Source: an uncultured Gammaproteobacteria bacterium
GTDB taxonomy: Bacteria; Pseudomonadota; Gammaproteobacteria; CAISUE01
Assembly (NCBI GenBank): GCA_903888615.1
Contig: CAISUE010000003.1
Location: forward strand, 1-64,000
Reading direction: 5' to 3'
DNA length: 64,000 bases
Part shown: positions 20,029 to 28,987 of the stretch, piece after piece
Layout: each line of letters opens with the position of its first letter
How positions within the stretch are numbered: position 1 is the first letter of the stretch
Made by a program: the position numbers and the translations under genes
The notes under the pieces: model-generated
Database searches by the model: none
The model's input: only the letters and a program-made list of their open reading frames with translations
Told to the model about the DNA's origin: nothing

Positions 20029-21327
20029 TTAAATGGAATTCACTGATTCAATCAACATCGCGCCACCCTGGCCACCACCGATGCATATACTAACAATGCC
20101 TAAACGACCTTGCCGTTGTTTAAGTGTCTGAGCTAAATGCAGCACTAAACGTGCACCCGTGGCGCCGATGGGATGGCCCAAGGCAATCGCGCCGCCATCG
20201 ACATTTAAGCGATCCATCGGTAAAGTGCCGCAAGCATCCTGGGTGCCAAAATGATTATGGCAATATTCACTCGATGCTAGCGCTTTAGCACAAGCCAAAA
20301 TTTGCGCGGCAAAGGCTTCGTTGATTTCAAAATAATCGATATCGCTTAACGCTAAGTGATTGCGTTGTAATAAGGGTACCATAGCGTGCACAGGCCCAAG
20401 TCCCATCATGGCAGGGTTAAGACCGCTCCACTGGACATCAAGAATTTTAGCGATCACGGGGAGCTGATGTTTTTTGACAGCATCAGCGCTGGCCAGTATT
20501 AAAAAGGCTGCGCCATCACTGAGTTGTGAACTATTGCCAGCAGTGATAGCACCAAAGGGTTTGTCATAAGCTGCTTTTAAGTGGGCTAATTTTTCGAGTG
20601 TAGTATCGATACGTAAACCTTCATCACTTAAATATACCTGACCTTGTTTATCATACAGGGGAATAATTTCTTCTAAGGCCTGGGCATTTTGCGCCGCCAT
20701 TAAGCGTTGGTGACTTTGAATGGAATATTGATCCATGTCAGTGCGATGGATGCCAAAATCATAAGCGATAATTTCAGCTGTTTGGCCCATGGTCAAGCCA
20801 CAGATAGGGTCGGTTAAGCCACGCAATAAACCGATGATGGGTTTGAGCATGCTGGGGCGAAATTGACTAAAGCTTTTGCATTTCGCAGCAAGCGTTTTAC
20901 TTAAAGCTAAATCCGCTAACCAATTGACCATTTGAGCATTATAAAGGATGGGCCCTTGACTCATGGCATCGGTGCCACCAGCCAAAACAATGTGGGAACG
21001 TTGCAATTGAATCGCTTGCACGGCAGAGTCAAGTGCTTGTAAGCCAGAGGCGCAATTACGTTGCACGGTCCAAGCAGGCGTGTGATGACTTAAGCCGGAT
21101 CGAAGGGCAATGACACGTGCGACATTGGTTTCGTCGGGATGGTTAATGGCACTGCCGACAATCACTTCATCGATGTCACGATCACTGAGTGGTAATCGAG
21201 CTAATAAAGCATGGCACACTTGGGCGGCTAAATCAGCGCCACTGAAAGGCCCTGGTTTGCCACGCGCCTTGATAAACGGTGAGCGAGCACCATCGACAAG
21301 ATAGACGTCAGGGTAGTTAGGGTTCAT
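20029..21327 (-). CDS. fadI: thiolase (acetyl-CoA C-acyltransferase, FadI-like)
   Basis: Performs the last step of beta-oxidation, splitting 3-ketoacyl-CoA with CoA. The 432-aa chain is the longer FadI type. The nucleophile is the Cys in VQRNCASGLQALDSA near residue 90; the second-half residues are NEAFAAQILACAKAL, the His of GGAIALGHPIGATGAR near 390 and the Cys of SICIGGGQGGAML near 417. Its start overlaps the fadE stop by 4 bp. No fadJ partner is adjacent, so the choice between FadI and FadA rests on length and context; the thiolase assignment itself is secure. Confidence 0.9.
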   Translation of the reverse strand: MNPNYPDVYLVDGARSPFIKARGKPGPFSGADLAAQVCHALLARLPLSDRDIDEVIVGSAINHPDETNVARVIALRSGLSHHTPAWTVQRNCASGLQALDSAVQAIQLQRSHIVLAGGTDAMSQGPILYNAQMVNWLADLALSKTLAAKCKSFSQFRPSMLKPIIGLLRGLTDPICGLTMGQTAEIIAYDFGIHRTDMDQYSIQSHQRLMAAQNAQALEEIIPLYDKQGQVYLSDEGLRIDTTLEKLAHLKAAYDKPFGAITAGNSSQLSDGAAFLILASADAVKKHQLPVIAKILDVQWSGLNPAMMGLGPVHAMVPLLQRNHLALSDIDYFEINEAFAAQILACAKALASSEYCHNHFGTQDACGTLPMDRLNVDGGAIALGHPIGATGARLVLHLAQTLKQRQGRLGIVSICIGGGQGGAMLIESVNSI

Positions 21328-23771
21328 GATAAATCTCCTCTAATAAACGCATCGGGGGCAAAATCATCGACGCGCATAGCGTCTAGACGAGCGGTTTCTG
21401 CCTGCAGCAATAACGTGACGTCAGCAGCAGTTAATAAACCTTGTTGTTGCGCTTGGTGATATAAATCACTCATTACCGTGGTTTTGGTCAATAATTGGGT
21501 TTTGATAGCTGTTTGGCATTTTTGCTGTAAAGGCATCGCTGCCAGTGCTAAGTCAAACGCGTGTTCCATGCGCCACAACGGGTCAGTGCTGTGTTTGCCG
21601 ATATAACATAAATGGGTTAAACGATCGCGGAGTTTAGAGGATTCCATCATGTGTTGTGCTAAACGGTTGTTTAAGTGATCACTGGGGGGGCGATAACTGC
21701 GGCCATACGGAAAGATGATGAATCTTAAGGTGCGCGCTAAACATGTATTGGGGAAATTATCAAAAAAAGCTTCAAAAGCATTTTGGCATTCGTATAAGCT
21801 GGTTTGTAAAATCCATTCGACATAGGGCAGATCATCGGGTTGCGCGTGTAAATCTTGATAATATTTTAACGTGGCCGATGCTAAATACAGTTGACTTAAC
21901 ACATCACCTAAGCGTGCCGACAAGCATTCTTTGCGTTTAAGGTTGCCGCCTAAAACCAGTAATGCGACATCCGATACCAAGGCTAATGCCGTGCTCATAC
22001 GGTTGAGTTTTTTATAATAAGGTGCACTCGGCCCATTGACGGGTGCGGGTTCAACGCCGCGCCCTTTGGACAAACCCATCCATAGGGCGCGAAAACAATT
22101 GCTGACAGCATAGCCGATGTGACGCATTAATAATTGATCAAAGGCTTTAAAGCCAGCTTGTAAATCAGGATTAGCAGCAGCTTCCATTTCATAACGAATA
22201 TAAGGGTGGCAACGCATCGCGCCTTGGCCAAAGATCATCAAGTTACGGGTTAAGATATTCGCTCCTTCGACAGTGATAGCGACGGGCGCGGCAGTATAGG
22301 CATGACCCAAATAATTACGTGGCCCTAATTGAATGCCTCGGCCCGCATGAATATCCATAGCGTCATTGAGGCCTTTGCGTAAAGTTTCAGTCATGTGGTA
22401 TTTGGCGATGGCTGACGCAACCGAGGGCTTGATACCTTGATCAACCGCATTGGCTGTTAAAATACGGCAGGCATTGAGTGCATAACTATAGCCGGCGATT
22501 CTACTCATGGCTGACGCAACGCCATCCAATTGACCAATGGATACTTTAAATTGTTTGCGTAAACGGGCATAAACGCCGGTCATTCGATAGGTGAGTTGTC
22601 CATTGGCAGCGCTTAACGCTGGCAGTGAAATGCCGCGACCAATGGATAAGCATTCGACCAGCATTCGCCAGCCATGACCGGCCATGGCTGGCCCACCAAT
22701 AATCGCATCCAGCGGGACAAAGACATCGTGACCTTGGGTGGGGCCATTCATAAACGCCATGTTTAAAGGAAAATGGCGTCGACCGATGCTAATGCCGGGC
22801 AGATTGGTGGGAATCAAGCACAGCGTAATGCCTAATTCGGTAGTGTTGCCAAGAAGGTGGTTGGGGTCAGACAGTTTGAATGCTAAGCCCAATAAGGTCG
22901 CAATGGGCGCCAGGGTAATATAGCGTTTATCCCAATTCAGGCGGATGCCGATGACTTCTTCGCCTTGATAAAGGCCGTGCGTGATGACGCCTGTATCGGT
23001 CATGGCGGCTGCATCGCTACCAGCTTCGTTACTGGTTAGGGCAAAACAAGGGATTTCTTGACCTGTACATAAGCGCGGCAAGTAATAGTCTTTTTGTGCT
23101 TGCGTGCCATAGTGCAATAATAATTCACCAGGACCCAGCGAGTTAGGCACCATGACATTAACGGCTGCGCTGACACTGCGAGTCGCAATTTTGGTGACTA
23201 TGGAAGAATGTGCTAGAGCAGAAAACCCTAAGCCACCGTAAGCCTTAGGCGTCACTATGCCAAAAAAACGTTCTTTTTTAATATACGCCCAAGCGTCGGC
23301 TGAGAGGTCACAGTCGCGTTGGACGATTGTCCAATCGTCTAGCATAGCGCAGAGCGTTTCGACTTGATGGTTGAGAAAAGCTTGTTCTTCATCACTTAAG
23401 CGTGGTTTGGGCATGCTTAAGAATTTTTTCCAATGGGGCCGGCCACAAAATAAATCCTGATCCCACCACACATCTCCGGCAGCTAGCGCTTCTTTTTCGG
23501 TAAGGCTCATCGGTGGCAAGGTACGTCTTAAAAAAGCTAAAGCAGGTTGGGTTAAAAAATAGTGGCGAATGATCGGCGTTGCGAATAATAAAAACGTGAT
23601 GGTCAATAACGTCCAACACAAAAAATCCCACGTGGTGGAAATTAAGTGAAAATAAGTCACGATGGCCAGGGCGCTTGCCAGGAGAGGAGCCCAATGCCGC
23701 AGTGGCAGTTGTTGGTAGGCGCAGTACCAAATGATGCCCAATAAGATTAGGAGGTAGAGGGTGGTTATCAT
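21324..23771 (-). CDS. fadE: long-chain acyl-CoA dehydrogenase, FadE type
   Basis: FAD-dependent first step of fatty acid beta-oxidation. At 815 aa it matches the long FadE form, which adds N-terminal membrane helices and a large C-terminal domain to the normal acyl-CoA dehydrogenase core. Three hydrophobic segments lie in residues 1-70. The core includes GIVTPKAYGGLGFSALAHS, FALTSNEAGSDAAAMTDTGV, PTQGHDVFVPLDAIIGG and HAGRGIQLGPRNYLGHAY. It heads a fadE-fadI-smc series and is divergent from glyA, with 81 bp between start codons. Host fatty acid use is a plausible setting for an intracellular bacterium. Confidence 0.95.
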   Translation of the reverse strand: MITTLYLLILLGIIWYCAYQQLPLRHWAPLLASALAIVTYFHLISTTWDFLCWTLLTITFLLFATPIIRHYFLTQPALAFLRRTLPPMSLTEKEALAAGDVWWDQDLFCGRPHWKKFLSMPKPRLSDEEQAFLNHQVETLCAMLDDWTIVQRDCDLSADAWAYIKKERFFGIVTPKAYGGLGFSALAHSSIVTKIATRSVSAAVNVMVPNSLGPGELLLHYGTQAQKDYYLPRLCTGQEIPCFALTSNEAGSDAAAMTDTGVITHGLYQGEEVIGIRLNWDKRYITLAPIATLLGLAFKLSDPNHLLGNTTELGITLCLIPTNLPGISIGRRHFPLNMAFMNGPTQGHDVFVPLDAIIGGPAMAGHGWRMLVECLSIGRGISLPALSAANGQLTYRMTGVYARLRKQFKVSIGQLDGVASAMSRIAGYSYALNACRILTANAVDQGIKPSVASAIAKYHMTETLRKGLNDAMDIHAGRGIQLGPRNYLGHAYTAAPVAITVEGANILTRNLMIFGQGAMRCHPYIRYEMEAAANPDLQAGFKAFDQLLMRHIGYAVSNCFRALWMGLSKGRGVEPAPVNGPSAPYYKKLNRMSTALALVSDVALLVLGGNLKRKECLSARLGDVLSQLYLASATLKYYQDLHAQPDDLPYVEWILQTSLYECQNAFEAFFDNFPNTCLARTLRFIIFPYGRSYRPPSDHLNNRLAQHMMESSKLRDRLTHLCYIGKHSTDPLWRMEHAFDLALAAMPLQQKCQTAIKTQLLTKTTVMSDLYHQAQQQGLLTAADVTLLLQAETARLDAMRVDDFAPDAFIRGDLS

Positions 23772-23780
23772 GAAGAATCC

Positions 23781-23808
23781 TTGAACGGTGTATTTTAAAG
23801 GCTATTAT
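23781..23808 (+). promoter_or_regulatory. candidate sigma70 promoter for glyA
   Basis: TTGAAC (23781-23786) and TATTAT (23803-23808) are separated by 16 bp, 45 bp ahead of the glyA start. This is a reasonable match to the housekeeping consensus in the short fadE-glyA divergent gap. Confidence 0.5.
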
Positions 23809-23852
23809 AAGGTAAAATCTTAACCTACAACTACATTATAAGAGCACCAGCC

Positions 23853-25085
23853 ATGAATTTAGCAACAGTGGATCCCGTCTTGTGGGCAGCGATTGAAGGG
23901 GAGCGCGTTCGCCAAGGTGAACACCTCGAATTGATTGCTTCTGAAAATTATGTCAGTTTAGCGGTTCTTGAAGCGCAGGGCTCTGTGTTGACCAATAAAT
24001 ATGCCGAAGGTTACCCTGGTCGACGTTATTATGGAGGCTGTGAATTTGTCGATATCGCTGAAACTTTGGCGATTGATCGTGCAAAGCAATTATTTGGCGC
24101 TGATTATGTCAATGTGCAGCCGCATTCAGGAGCATCAGCCAATATGGCAGCTTTAATGGCGTTAATGAAGCCTGGCGATACGGTGCTTGGCATGGCGCTT
24201 AAAGCGGGAGGGCATTTGACTCACGGCACGCCGATCAATTTTTCAGGCAAAATGTATAAAGCCGTGCAATACGGCTTGTGTCCAGAAACGGAATGTATTG
24301 ATTATGAAGAAGTGCGTCAATTAGCCTTACTTCATCGGCCAACCGTGATTATCGCTGGATTTTCTGCCTATGCACGAATCATTGATTGGGCTAAATTTCG
24401 GGCCATTGCTGATGAAGTTGGTGCGTATTTGCTGGTGGATATGGCGCATGTGGCAGGCTTAGTGGCAACCGGACTCTATCCCTCGCCATTGCCGCATGCG
24501 CATGTCGTAACGTCCACTACCCACAAAACTTTAAGGGGGCCGCGAGGAGGTTTGATTTTAAGTCTCGGGCAGGAAGCGTTACATAAAAAATTAAATTCAG
24601 CGATTTTCCCAGGCAGTCAAGGCGGACCCTTGATGCATGTGATTGCCGCCAAAGCAGTGGCTTTTTTAGAAGCACTGCAACCAGATTTTGCGCACTATCA
24701 GCAACGCGTGGTGAACAATGCTCAAGCCATGGCAAAAGTCTTGTTGGACCGTGGTTTTGACTTAGTCTCTGGAGGAACGGATAATCACTTACTCTTGATC
24801 AAACTCTTACATAAAACCATTACCGGTGCTCAAGCAGAGCAGGCTTTGGGATTGGCGAATATCACGGTTAATAAAAATGCGATTGTCAATGATCCTTTGC
24901 CGCCGATGGTAACTAGCGGCGTGCGTATCGGCACACCAGCGATTACGACCCGTGGTTTAGGTGTAGCTGATTGCCAGCAAGTTGCCACTTGGCTGGCCGA
25001 TGCGATGCAGCAAGCAGATGATATGGCTTTCTTGCAAAAAACACGTTTCAACGTAATAGAATTTTTAAAGCAATTCCCCTATTAA
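23853..25085 (+). CDS. glyA: serine hydroxymethyltransferase
   Basis: PLP enzyme that interconverts serine and glycine and loads one-carbon units on tetrahydrofolate. The 410-aa chain shows [19 protein letters not shown] at the start, [54 protein letters not shown] and the PLP-lysine block [15 protein letters not shown] near residue 226. The C-terminus ends in FPY, slightly shorter than in E. coli. It is followed by a probable intrinsic terminator before the small lipoprotein gene. Confidence 0.98.
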   Translation: MNLATVDPVLWAAIEGERVRQGEHLELIASENYVSLAVLEAQGSVLTNKYAEGYPGRRYYGGCEFVDIAETLAIDRAKQLFGADYVNVQPHSGASANMAALMALMKPGDTVLGMALKAGGHLTHGTPINFSGKMYKAVQYGLCPETECIDYEEVRQLALLHRPTVIIAGFSAYARIIDWAKFRAIADEVGAYLLVDMAHVAGLVATGLYPSPLPHAHVVTSTTHKTLRGPRGGLILSLGQEALHKKLNSAIFPGSQGGPLMHVIAAKAVAFLEALQPDFAHYQQRVVNNAQAMAKVLLDRGFDLVSGGTDNHLLLIKLLHKTITGAQAEQALGLANITVNKNAIVNDPLPPMVTSGVRIGTPAITTRGLGVADCQQVATWLADAMQQADDMAFLQKTRFNVIEFLKQFPY

Positions 25086-25130
25086 AAAAATATTCAGGGT
25101 TTTTATTTTGGAATTTAAAAACAAATTGTG

Positions 25131-25159
25131 TTGCATTTTCGAATGTGGCTTGGCATAAT
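25131..25159 (+). promoter_or_regulatory. candidate promoter upstream of the CKG-motif lipoprotein
   Basis: TTGCAT (25131-25136), a 17-bp spacer and CATAAT (25154-25159) make a good sigma70-type promoter about 85 bp before the gene. A hairpin lies between it and the gene. An alternative -10 (TATACT, 25204-25209) lacks a clear -35. Confidence 0.45.
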
Positions 25160-25174
25160 CAACTGAGTTATAAG

Positions 25175-25200
25175 CTATAGCGGTTTTGCTATGGTTTTTT
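25175..25200 (+). terminator. probable intrinsic terminator after glyA or leader hairpin
   Basis: A 7-bp stem with one G-U pair (CTATAGC with GCTATGG) and a 6-nt loop, followed by six Ts. It could end glyA transcription. Because a candidate promoter lies just upstream, it could also act as an attenuator for the next gene. Confidence 0.5.
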
Positions 25201-25243
25201 AAGTATACTTTTTTATTAATTGCTGTAACGAGGAAAGCAAACA

Positions 25244-25573
25244 ATGAGTAAATTGACCCGCTGTATGATTGTTGCTGCTGCAGCTACTTCTTTGTTCTTG
25301 GCTGGTTGTGCGACCCAAGGCACCGATAATGGTAGCGTAACCGCCGCTCCAGTTGCTGCTACTGCAACTGACGTTGGAACTGTTAAGAACATGAACTCTT
25401 GCAAAGGCGTAAGCTCATGCAAAGGTGTAGCTAAACCAGTTGTTAAAAAACATGTAAAACATCATCACAAAGCTAAGAAAGCTGTTGTAGCTGCTGCAAC
25501 CACTGAAGCGGCTCCTGCTACTGAAGTTGCTGCTGTTGCTCCTGCTGCTGACGCTGCTCCTGTTGCTGCGTAA
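25244..25573 (+). CDS. small Ala-rich lipoprotein with two Cys-Lys-Gly motifs; candidate bufferin-type (BufA2-like) precursor
   Basis: A 109-aa protein. Residues 1-22 form a lipoprotein signal peptide with the lipobox LAGC (lipidated Cys22 expected). Then come an Ala/Thr-rich spacer, the segment NSCKGVSSCKG (Cys53 and Cys59), a Lys/His-rich patch KKHVKHHHKAKK, and a long Ala/Pro/Val tail. After removal of Cys22 only Cys53 and Cys59 remain. Repeated CKG motifs in a small exported protein next to a DUF692/MNIO gene recall bufferin-type metallophore precursors, whose cysteines are converted to thiooxazoles. This is inference from motif and neighbourhood. The His/Lys patch itself could bind metal. 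The site GAGGA precedes the ATG by about 10 nt. Alternatively it is an unmodified Lys/Ala-rich envelope lipoprotein. Confidence 0.7.
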   Translation: MSKLTRCMIVAAAATSLFLAGCATQGTDNGSVTAAPVAATATDVGTVKNMNSCKGVSSCKGVAKPVVKKHVKHHHKAKKAVVAAATTEAAPATEVAAVAPAADAAPVAA

Positions 25574-25625
25574 GTAAAAAAATAGTCGATCGACATTGTG
25601 AAATATTGATTAATTATTTAGAATA

Positions 25626-25655
25626 GGGCACTCTTTATCCAGTGCCCTTTTTTTT
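25626..25655 (+). terminator. strong intrinsic terminator abutting the MNIO start codon
   Basis: GGGCACT pairs perfectly with AGTGCCC around an 8-nt loop and is followed by eight Ts (25648-25655). The next base begins the ATG of the MNIO gene. Confidence 0.9.
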
Positions 25656-26483
25656 ATGAATGTTCCCTCTCTTGGTTTTGGTCTTGGCTTACGTGCCGAA
25701 TATTATTCCCTCATTCATGACACCAAACCGGCAGTAGATTGGTTTGAAATTATCACTGAAGATTATTTATTACCCGGTGGCAGGCCCCTTGCTAACCTTT
25801 ACAAAATTCGCGAGCATTATCCCTTAGTGATGCACGGTGTTTCACTCTCCATTGGCAGTATCGATCCGCTTGATTTTGATTATTTAGCCCAAGTGAAACA
25901 GTTAGCTACTCATTTGCAAGTCCCTTGGTTATCCGATCATTTGTGTTGGACAGGGATTCACCATCAAAATGCCCATGATTTATTACCCATTCCTTACACA
26001 CAAGAAGCACTAAAGCATGTCGTAGGTCGGGTGAAGCAAGTGCAAGATTTTTTAGGGCGCCAATTGCTCTTAGAAAATGTCTCAAGTTATTTGAATTATA
26101 AAGATTCAGAATTAACTGAATGGGATTTTTTGGTGGAAGTGGTGACGCAAGCCGATTGCAAAATTTTACTCGATGTCAATAATATTTACGTCAGTGCCTA
26201 TAACCATCACTTTGATCCTAGCGTTTATCTTAACGCCATTCCACGTGATCGGGTCCAGCAAATCCATATTGCAGGCCATACCCATTTAGGGGATATGATT
26301 ATCGATACCCATGATCATACGATTGTGCCACCGGTGTGGCAGCTGTATCAACAAGCGCTGCAACGCTTTGGTATGATAACGACCTTGCTTGAACGGGATG
26401 ATCGTTTCCCGCCATTGCCGATGCTCTTAAATGAATTAACCAAGACGCGTCAAATGGCTCGTAAAGCGTTGGCACTCAAGTGA
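25656..26483 (+). CDS. DUF692 / MNIO family multinuclear non-heme iron oxidase
   Basis: MNIO enzymes use a di- or tri-iron TIM-barrel site to modify cysteines of peptide precursors (MbnB, TglH and bufferin maturases are known examples). The 275-aa chain carries the expected ligand set: His60 in [11 protein letters not shown], Asp94-His95 in SDHLCWTG, Glu140 in [10 protein letters not shown], Asp173 and Asn176 in [10 protein letters not shown], His204 in IHIAGHTH, then Asp217/His219 in IDTHDHT. The N-terminal GLGLRAEYY is the family opening, so the ATG at 25656 must be right although it directly follows a terminator T-tract and has no Shine-Dalgarno. The stop overlaps mnmA by 4 bp. The partner protein (BufC/DUF2063, MbnC or TglI type) usual beside such genes is not seen in the window. 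Iron-site residues look intact. Confidence 0.92.
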   Translation: MNVPSLGFGLGLRAEYYSLIHDTKPAVDWFEIITEDYLLPGGRPLANLYKIREHYPLVMHGVSLSIGSIDPLDFDYLAQVKQLATHLQVPWLSDHLCWTGIHHQNAHDLLPIPYTQEALKHVVGRVKQVQDFLGRQLLLENVSSYLNYKDSELTEWDFLVEVVTQADCKILLDVNNIYVSAYNHHFDPSVYLNAIPRDRVQQIHIAGHTHLGDMIIDTHDHTIVPPVWQLYQQALQRFGMITTLLERDDRFPPLPMLLNELTKTRQMARKALALK

Positions 26484-27547
26484 AAGTGATGTTGGGTTTA
26501 TCCGGCGGCGTTGATTCTTCGGTGGCATTATGGCGTTTGAAAGAGCAGGGTGTTGACGTCGAAGCGCTGTTTATGAAAAATTGGACCGAAGAGGATTCTG
26601 CTGACTATTGTTCCAGTGCGCTTGATTTAGCCGATGCGCAAGCGGTCTGTGATGTGTTAAACATTCCCTTACATCAAGTCAATTTCGCAAATGACTATTG
26701 GCAGCGGGTATTTGAACATTTTTTAAATGAATATGCTGCAGGTCGAACCCCTAATCCAGATATTTTATGCAATAAAGAAATTAAATTTAACGCTTTTTTG
26801 GATTATGCCCAAGCACTAGGCGCTGATAAAATCGCGACCGGTCATTATGCGCAAAATGTCTGGTACGATGAGCGCTGGCATTTACACCGCGCTGTCGATA
26901 GCAATAAAGATCAGAGTTATTTTCTCTATACCTTGAATCAACAGCAACTCGCCCACAGTGTGTTTCCGATCGGTGATTTGACCAAACCTTTATTGCGTCA
27001 ACTGGCTGAAAAAGCGGCATTACCGACCTTTGCTAAAAAAGACAGTACCGGTATTTGCTTTATCGGTGAACGGCGTTTTAAAGATTTTTTAGCGCGCTAT
27101 TTACCGGCTAAACCAGGCTTGATTAAAACCTTAAGCGGTCAAACGCTTGGTGAACATCAAGGCTTGATGTATTACACCTTGGGGCAGCGTCAAGGCTTGG
27201 GGATTGGTGGGTTGAAAAGCAGCGATGAAGCGCCATGGTATGTGGCAGCAAAAGATCTAGCGACGAATGTGTTAACGGTCGTGCAAGGGCATGATCATCC
27301 AGCATTACTGTGTGCTAACTTAAATGCGACTGAAATTCATTGGATTGCTGGCGAATGCCCCGCTGCTTCTAAGTCATTGACAGCTAAAATTCGCTATCGC
27401 CAAGCAGATCAAGTTTGCAGTATCGAAGATGTCACTGCAGAACGTTTAAGCGTCAGGTTTGCACAATCCCAATGGGCTGTGACACCAGGGCAATCGATCG
27501 TCTTTTATTCCGATAAAGAATGTTTGGGTGGTGGGGTAATCGTTTAA
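26480..27547 (+). CDS. mnmA: tRNA-specific 2-thiouridylase
   Basis: Thiolates U34 of Lys, Glu and Gln tRNAs. The 355-aa chain opens with the PP-loop [19 protein letters not shown]. The two catalytic cysteines are visible in [12 protein letters not shown] (near residue 97) and [12 protein letters not shown] (near 194), and the [10 protein letters not shown] loop follows. The start is GTG at 26480, overlapping the MNIO stop as GTGA, so translation is probably coupled. A strong terminator follows within a base of the stop. Linkage of a sulfur-transfer enzyme to a cysteine-modifying MNIO may be accidental. Confidence 0.96.
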   Translation: MKVMLGLSGGVDSSVALWRLKEQGVDVEALFMKNWTEEDSADYCSSALDLADAQAVCDVLNIPLHQVNFANDYWQRVFEHFLNEYAAGRTPNPDILCNKEIKFNAFLDYAQALGADKIATGHYAQNVWYDERWHLHRAVDSNKDQSYFLYTLNQQQLAHSVFPIGDLTKPLLRQLAEKAALPTFAKKDSTGICFIGERRFKDFLARYLPAKPGLIKTLSGQTLGEHQGLMYYTLGQRQGLGIGGLKSSDEAPWYVAAKDLATNVLTVVQGHDHPALLCANLNATEIHWIAGECPAASKSLTAKIRYRQADQVCSIEDVTAERLSVRFAQSQWAVTPGQSIVFYSDKECLGGGVIV

Positions 27548-27582
27548 ACCTTCAGCGACGTTTACGTCACTGAAGGTTTTTT
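27547..27582 (+). terminator. intrinsic terminator after mnmA
   Basis: ACCTTCAG-C-GACG pairs with CGTC-A-CTGAAGGT around a TTTA loop and is followed by six Ts. It ends the MNIO-mnmA transcript and faces the convergent lipoprotein gene. Confidence 0.93.
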
Positions 27583-27586
27583 ACCT

Positions 27587-28987
27587 TTAGGCGCTAGGAA
27601 AATTAGCTATAAAGCCATAGCTAACGTTGGGGTCGTTCACTTGATAAACACCGATGAGATTGCTTAAGTACATACTGTTAGCGGAAGTAAAGCTTGAGCC
27701 AGGATACGAGGCATCGGTCCACGTCGCGGCGCCAAGTGTGCCATCAATATTTCTTGGAATATGGGCAGTGGCAGCTCCCGTGCCCGTTAAATCAGCGGAC
27801 GACCAATCAACCGGCAAATAAAAGCCATTGTTACCATCAGACGTTACACCTTCAAAATGGGAAATTAACGCGGTAGTGGCTTGATCATGGTAATTATAAG
27901 ATTGCCACTGCGAAAATTGCTTGCTATTAGAATCCCAATTCACCAAATAACCTTGGTCAATCCCATTGGCATTAACATCACTGTAACCACCGGCGATGGT
28001 ATAACTGGTGCCGCCATTCCACCAAATACCATAAGCGGTTAAGCTTAAAGCGCCAGGATGGGTGATTTCAAGCCAACTAACTGCAGCACCATAGGTATTG
28101 CAAATAAACGCTCGGCCCGCTTTAAACGTAGTATCGTAATTGCCGACAATATAATTCCCCATGGTGCTGTGTGCGATGGTGTTGAGTACAGTATCACCTG
28201 CGGCATACATGCTGACCGGAGGTGTTAGGGTAGTCCAATTAGCAGCATCGGTTCGATTGGCAATCAAACCTTGGTAAATCAAGCCTAAGGCACCAGAGCC
28301 ATTTTCGTGGGTCGTGTAACTGCCAACGATTTGAACAAAGCCTGCTTGATTGCCATTATTAGGGCCATATAAGGCGGTATTGGTAACCGTAACGCCCGCT
28401 GCAGTAGGATGACTAAATTCATACCACGTGCCACTGCCGTTTAAGGGGCCTTGGTAAAGTAAACCAACATTGGGGTGTGATGGCACGGTATAAAAACCAC
28501 TGATATAGACATTGGGCGAAGCACCTGTAATGCTACGGATCCCTGTTAATAGCGTGCTGCTACCTTGTGTTGCCGCTGAATAATTGAGGGCACTGTATCG
28601 AGCCACAGTGATGACAGCTGACGTCGCGGTTACGTAAGTCGGTGCTGCAGCATTGATCGTCGTGCTACCTATATTTGCGCCGGTTAGGGTTACGGTACAG
28701 CTAGGATGTGCGGTGGATAATTGACATGTGGTAGGGCTGACGGTTAATACGCTGCTATCTTGTGAGCTAATCGTCACAGGTTGATTGTCGGTAACGTTGG
28801 TCGAATGGCTAAGAGAAATAGTCGCGGATAAGTTGTTACTGACACCCACGCTATCGATCGCGGTGCTAATCGTTAATGTGCCTGGGGTTTCGCTGTTATT
28901 ATCCGTATTATCGCCAGTGCCATCACAAGCGGTTAAGACTAGCGTGCTAAAGCAAACAGAGAGTGATAGCCATGAAGTTTTAGTTAT
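27587..28987 (-). CDS. lipoprotein with Ig-like domain and propeller-like repeats; apparent ATA start codon
   Basis: The frame from the GTG at 28849 gives 420 aa, but the same frame continues upstream. There it encodes a perfect lipoprotein signal: TKTSWLSLSVCFSTLVL followed by the lipobox LTAC and a polar DGTGDNTDN spacer. The only codon correctly placed after an AGGA site is ATA at 28987; no ATG, GTG or TTG exists between it and the upstream stop at 29000-29002. So either a very rare ATA start is used, or the start ATG has mutated and export is lost. After the signal come an Ig-like domain (about 100 residues) and about five repeats of 45-60 residues with an IVGxY...G.IYQG...W pattern, suggesting a beta-propeller. 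Function unknown; probably a surface or periplasmic protein. Confidence 0.75.
   Translation of the reverse strand: MTKTSWLSLSVCFSTLVLTACDGTGDNTDNNSETPGTLTISTAIDSVGVSNNLSATISLSHSTNVTDNQPVTISSQDSSVLTVSPTTCQLSTAHPSCTVTLTGANIGSTTINAAAPTYVTATSAVITVARYSALNYSAATQGSSTLLTGIRSITGASPNVYISGFYTVPSHPNVGLLYQGPLNGSGTWYEFSHPTAAGVTVTNTALYGPNNGNQAGFVQIVGSYTTHENGSGALGLIYQGLIANRTDAANWTTLTPPVSMYAAGDTVLNTIAHSTMGNYIVGNYDTTFKAGRAFICNTYGAAVSWLEITHPGALSLTAYGIWWNGGTSYTIAGGYSDVNANGIDQGYLVNWDSNSKQFSQWQSYNYHDQATTALISHFEGVTSDGNNGFYLPVDWSSADLTGTGAATAHIPRNIDGTLGAATWTDASYPGSSFTSANSMYLSNLIGVYQVNDPNVSYGFIANFPSA

Noticed and set aside
25244-25573. The CKG-motif lipoprotein as a histone H1-like Lys/Ala-rich DNA-binding protein
   Set aside because: The signal peptide with a lipobox places it outside the cytoplasm; the Lys/Ala composition alone is misleading.
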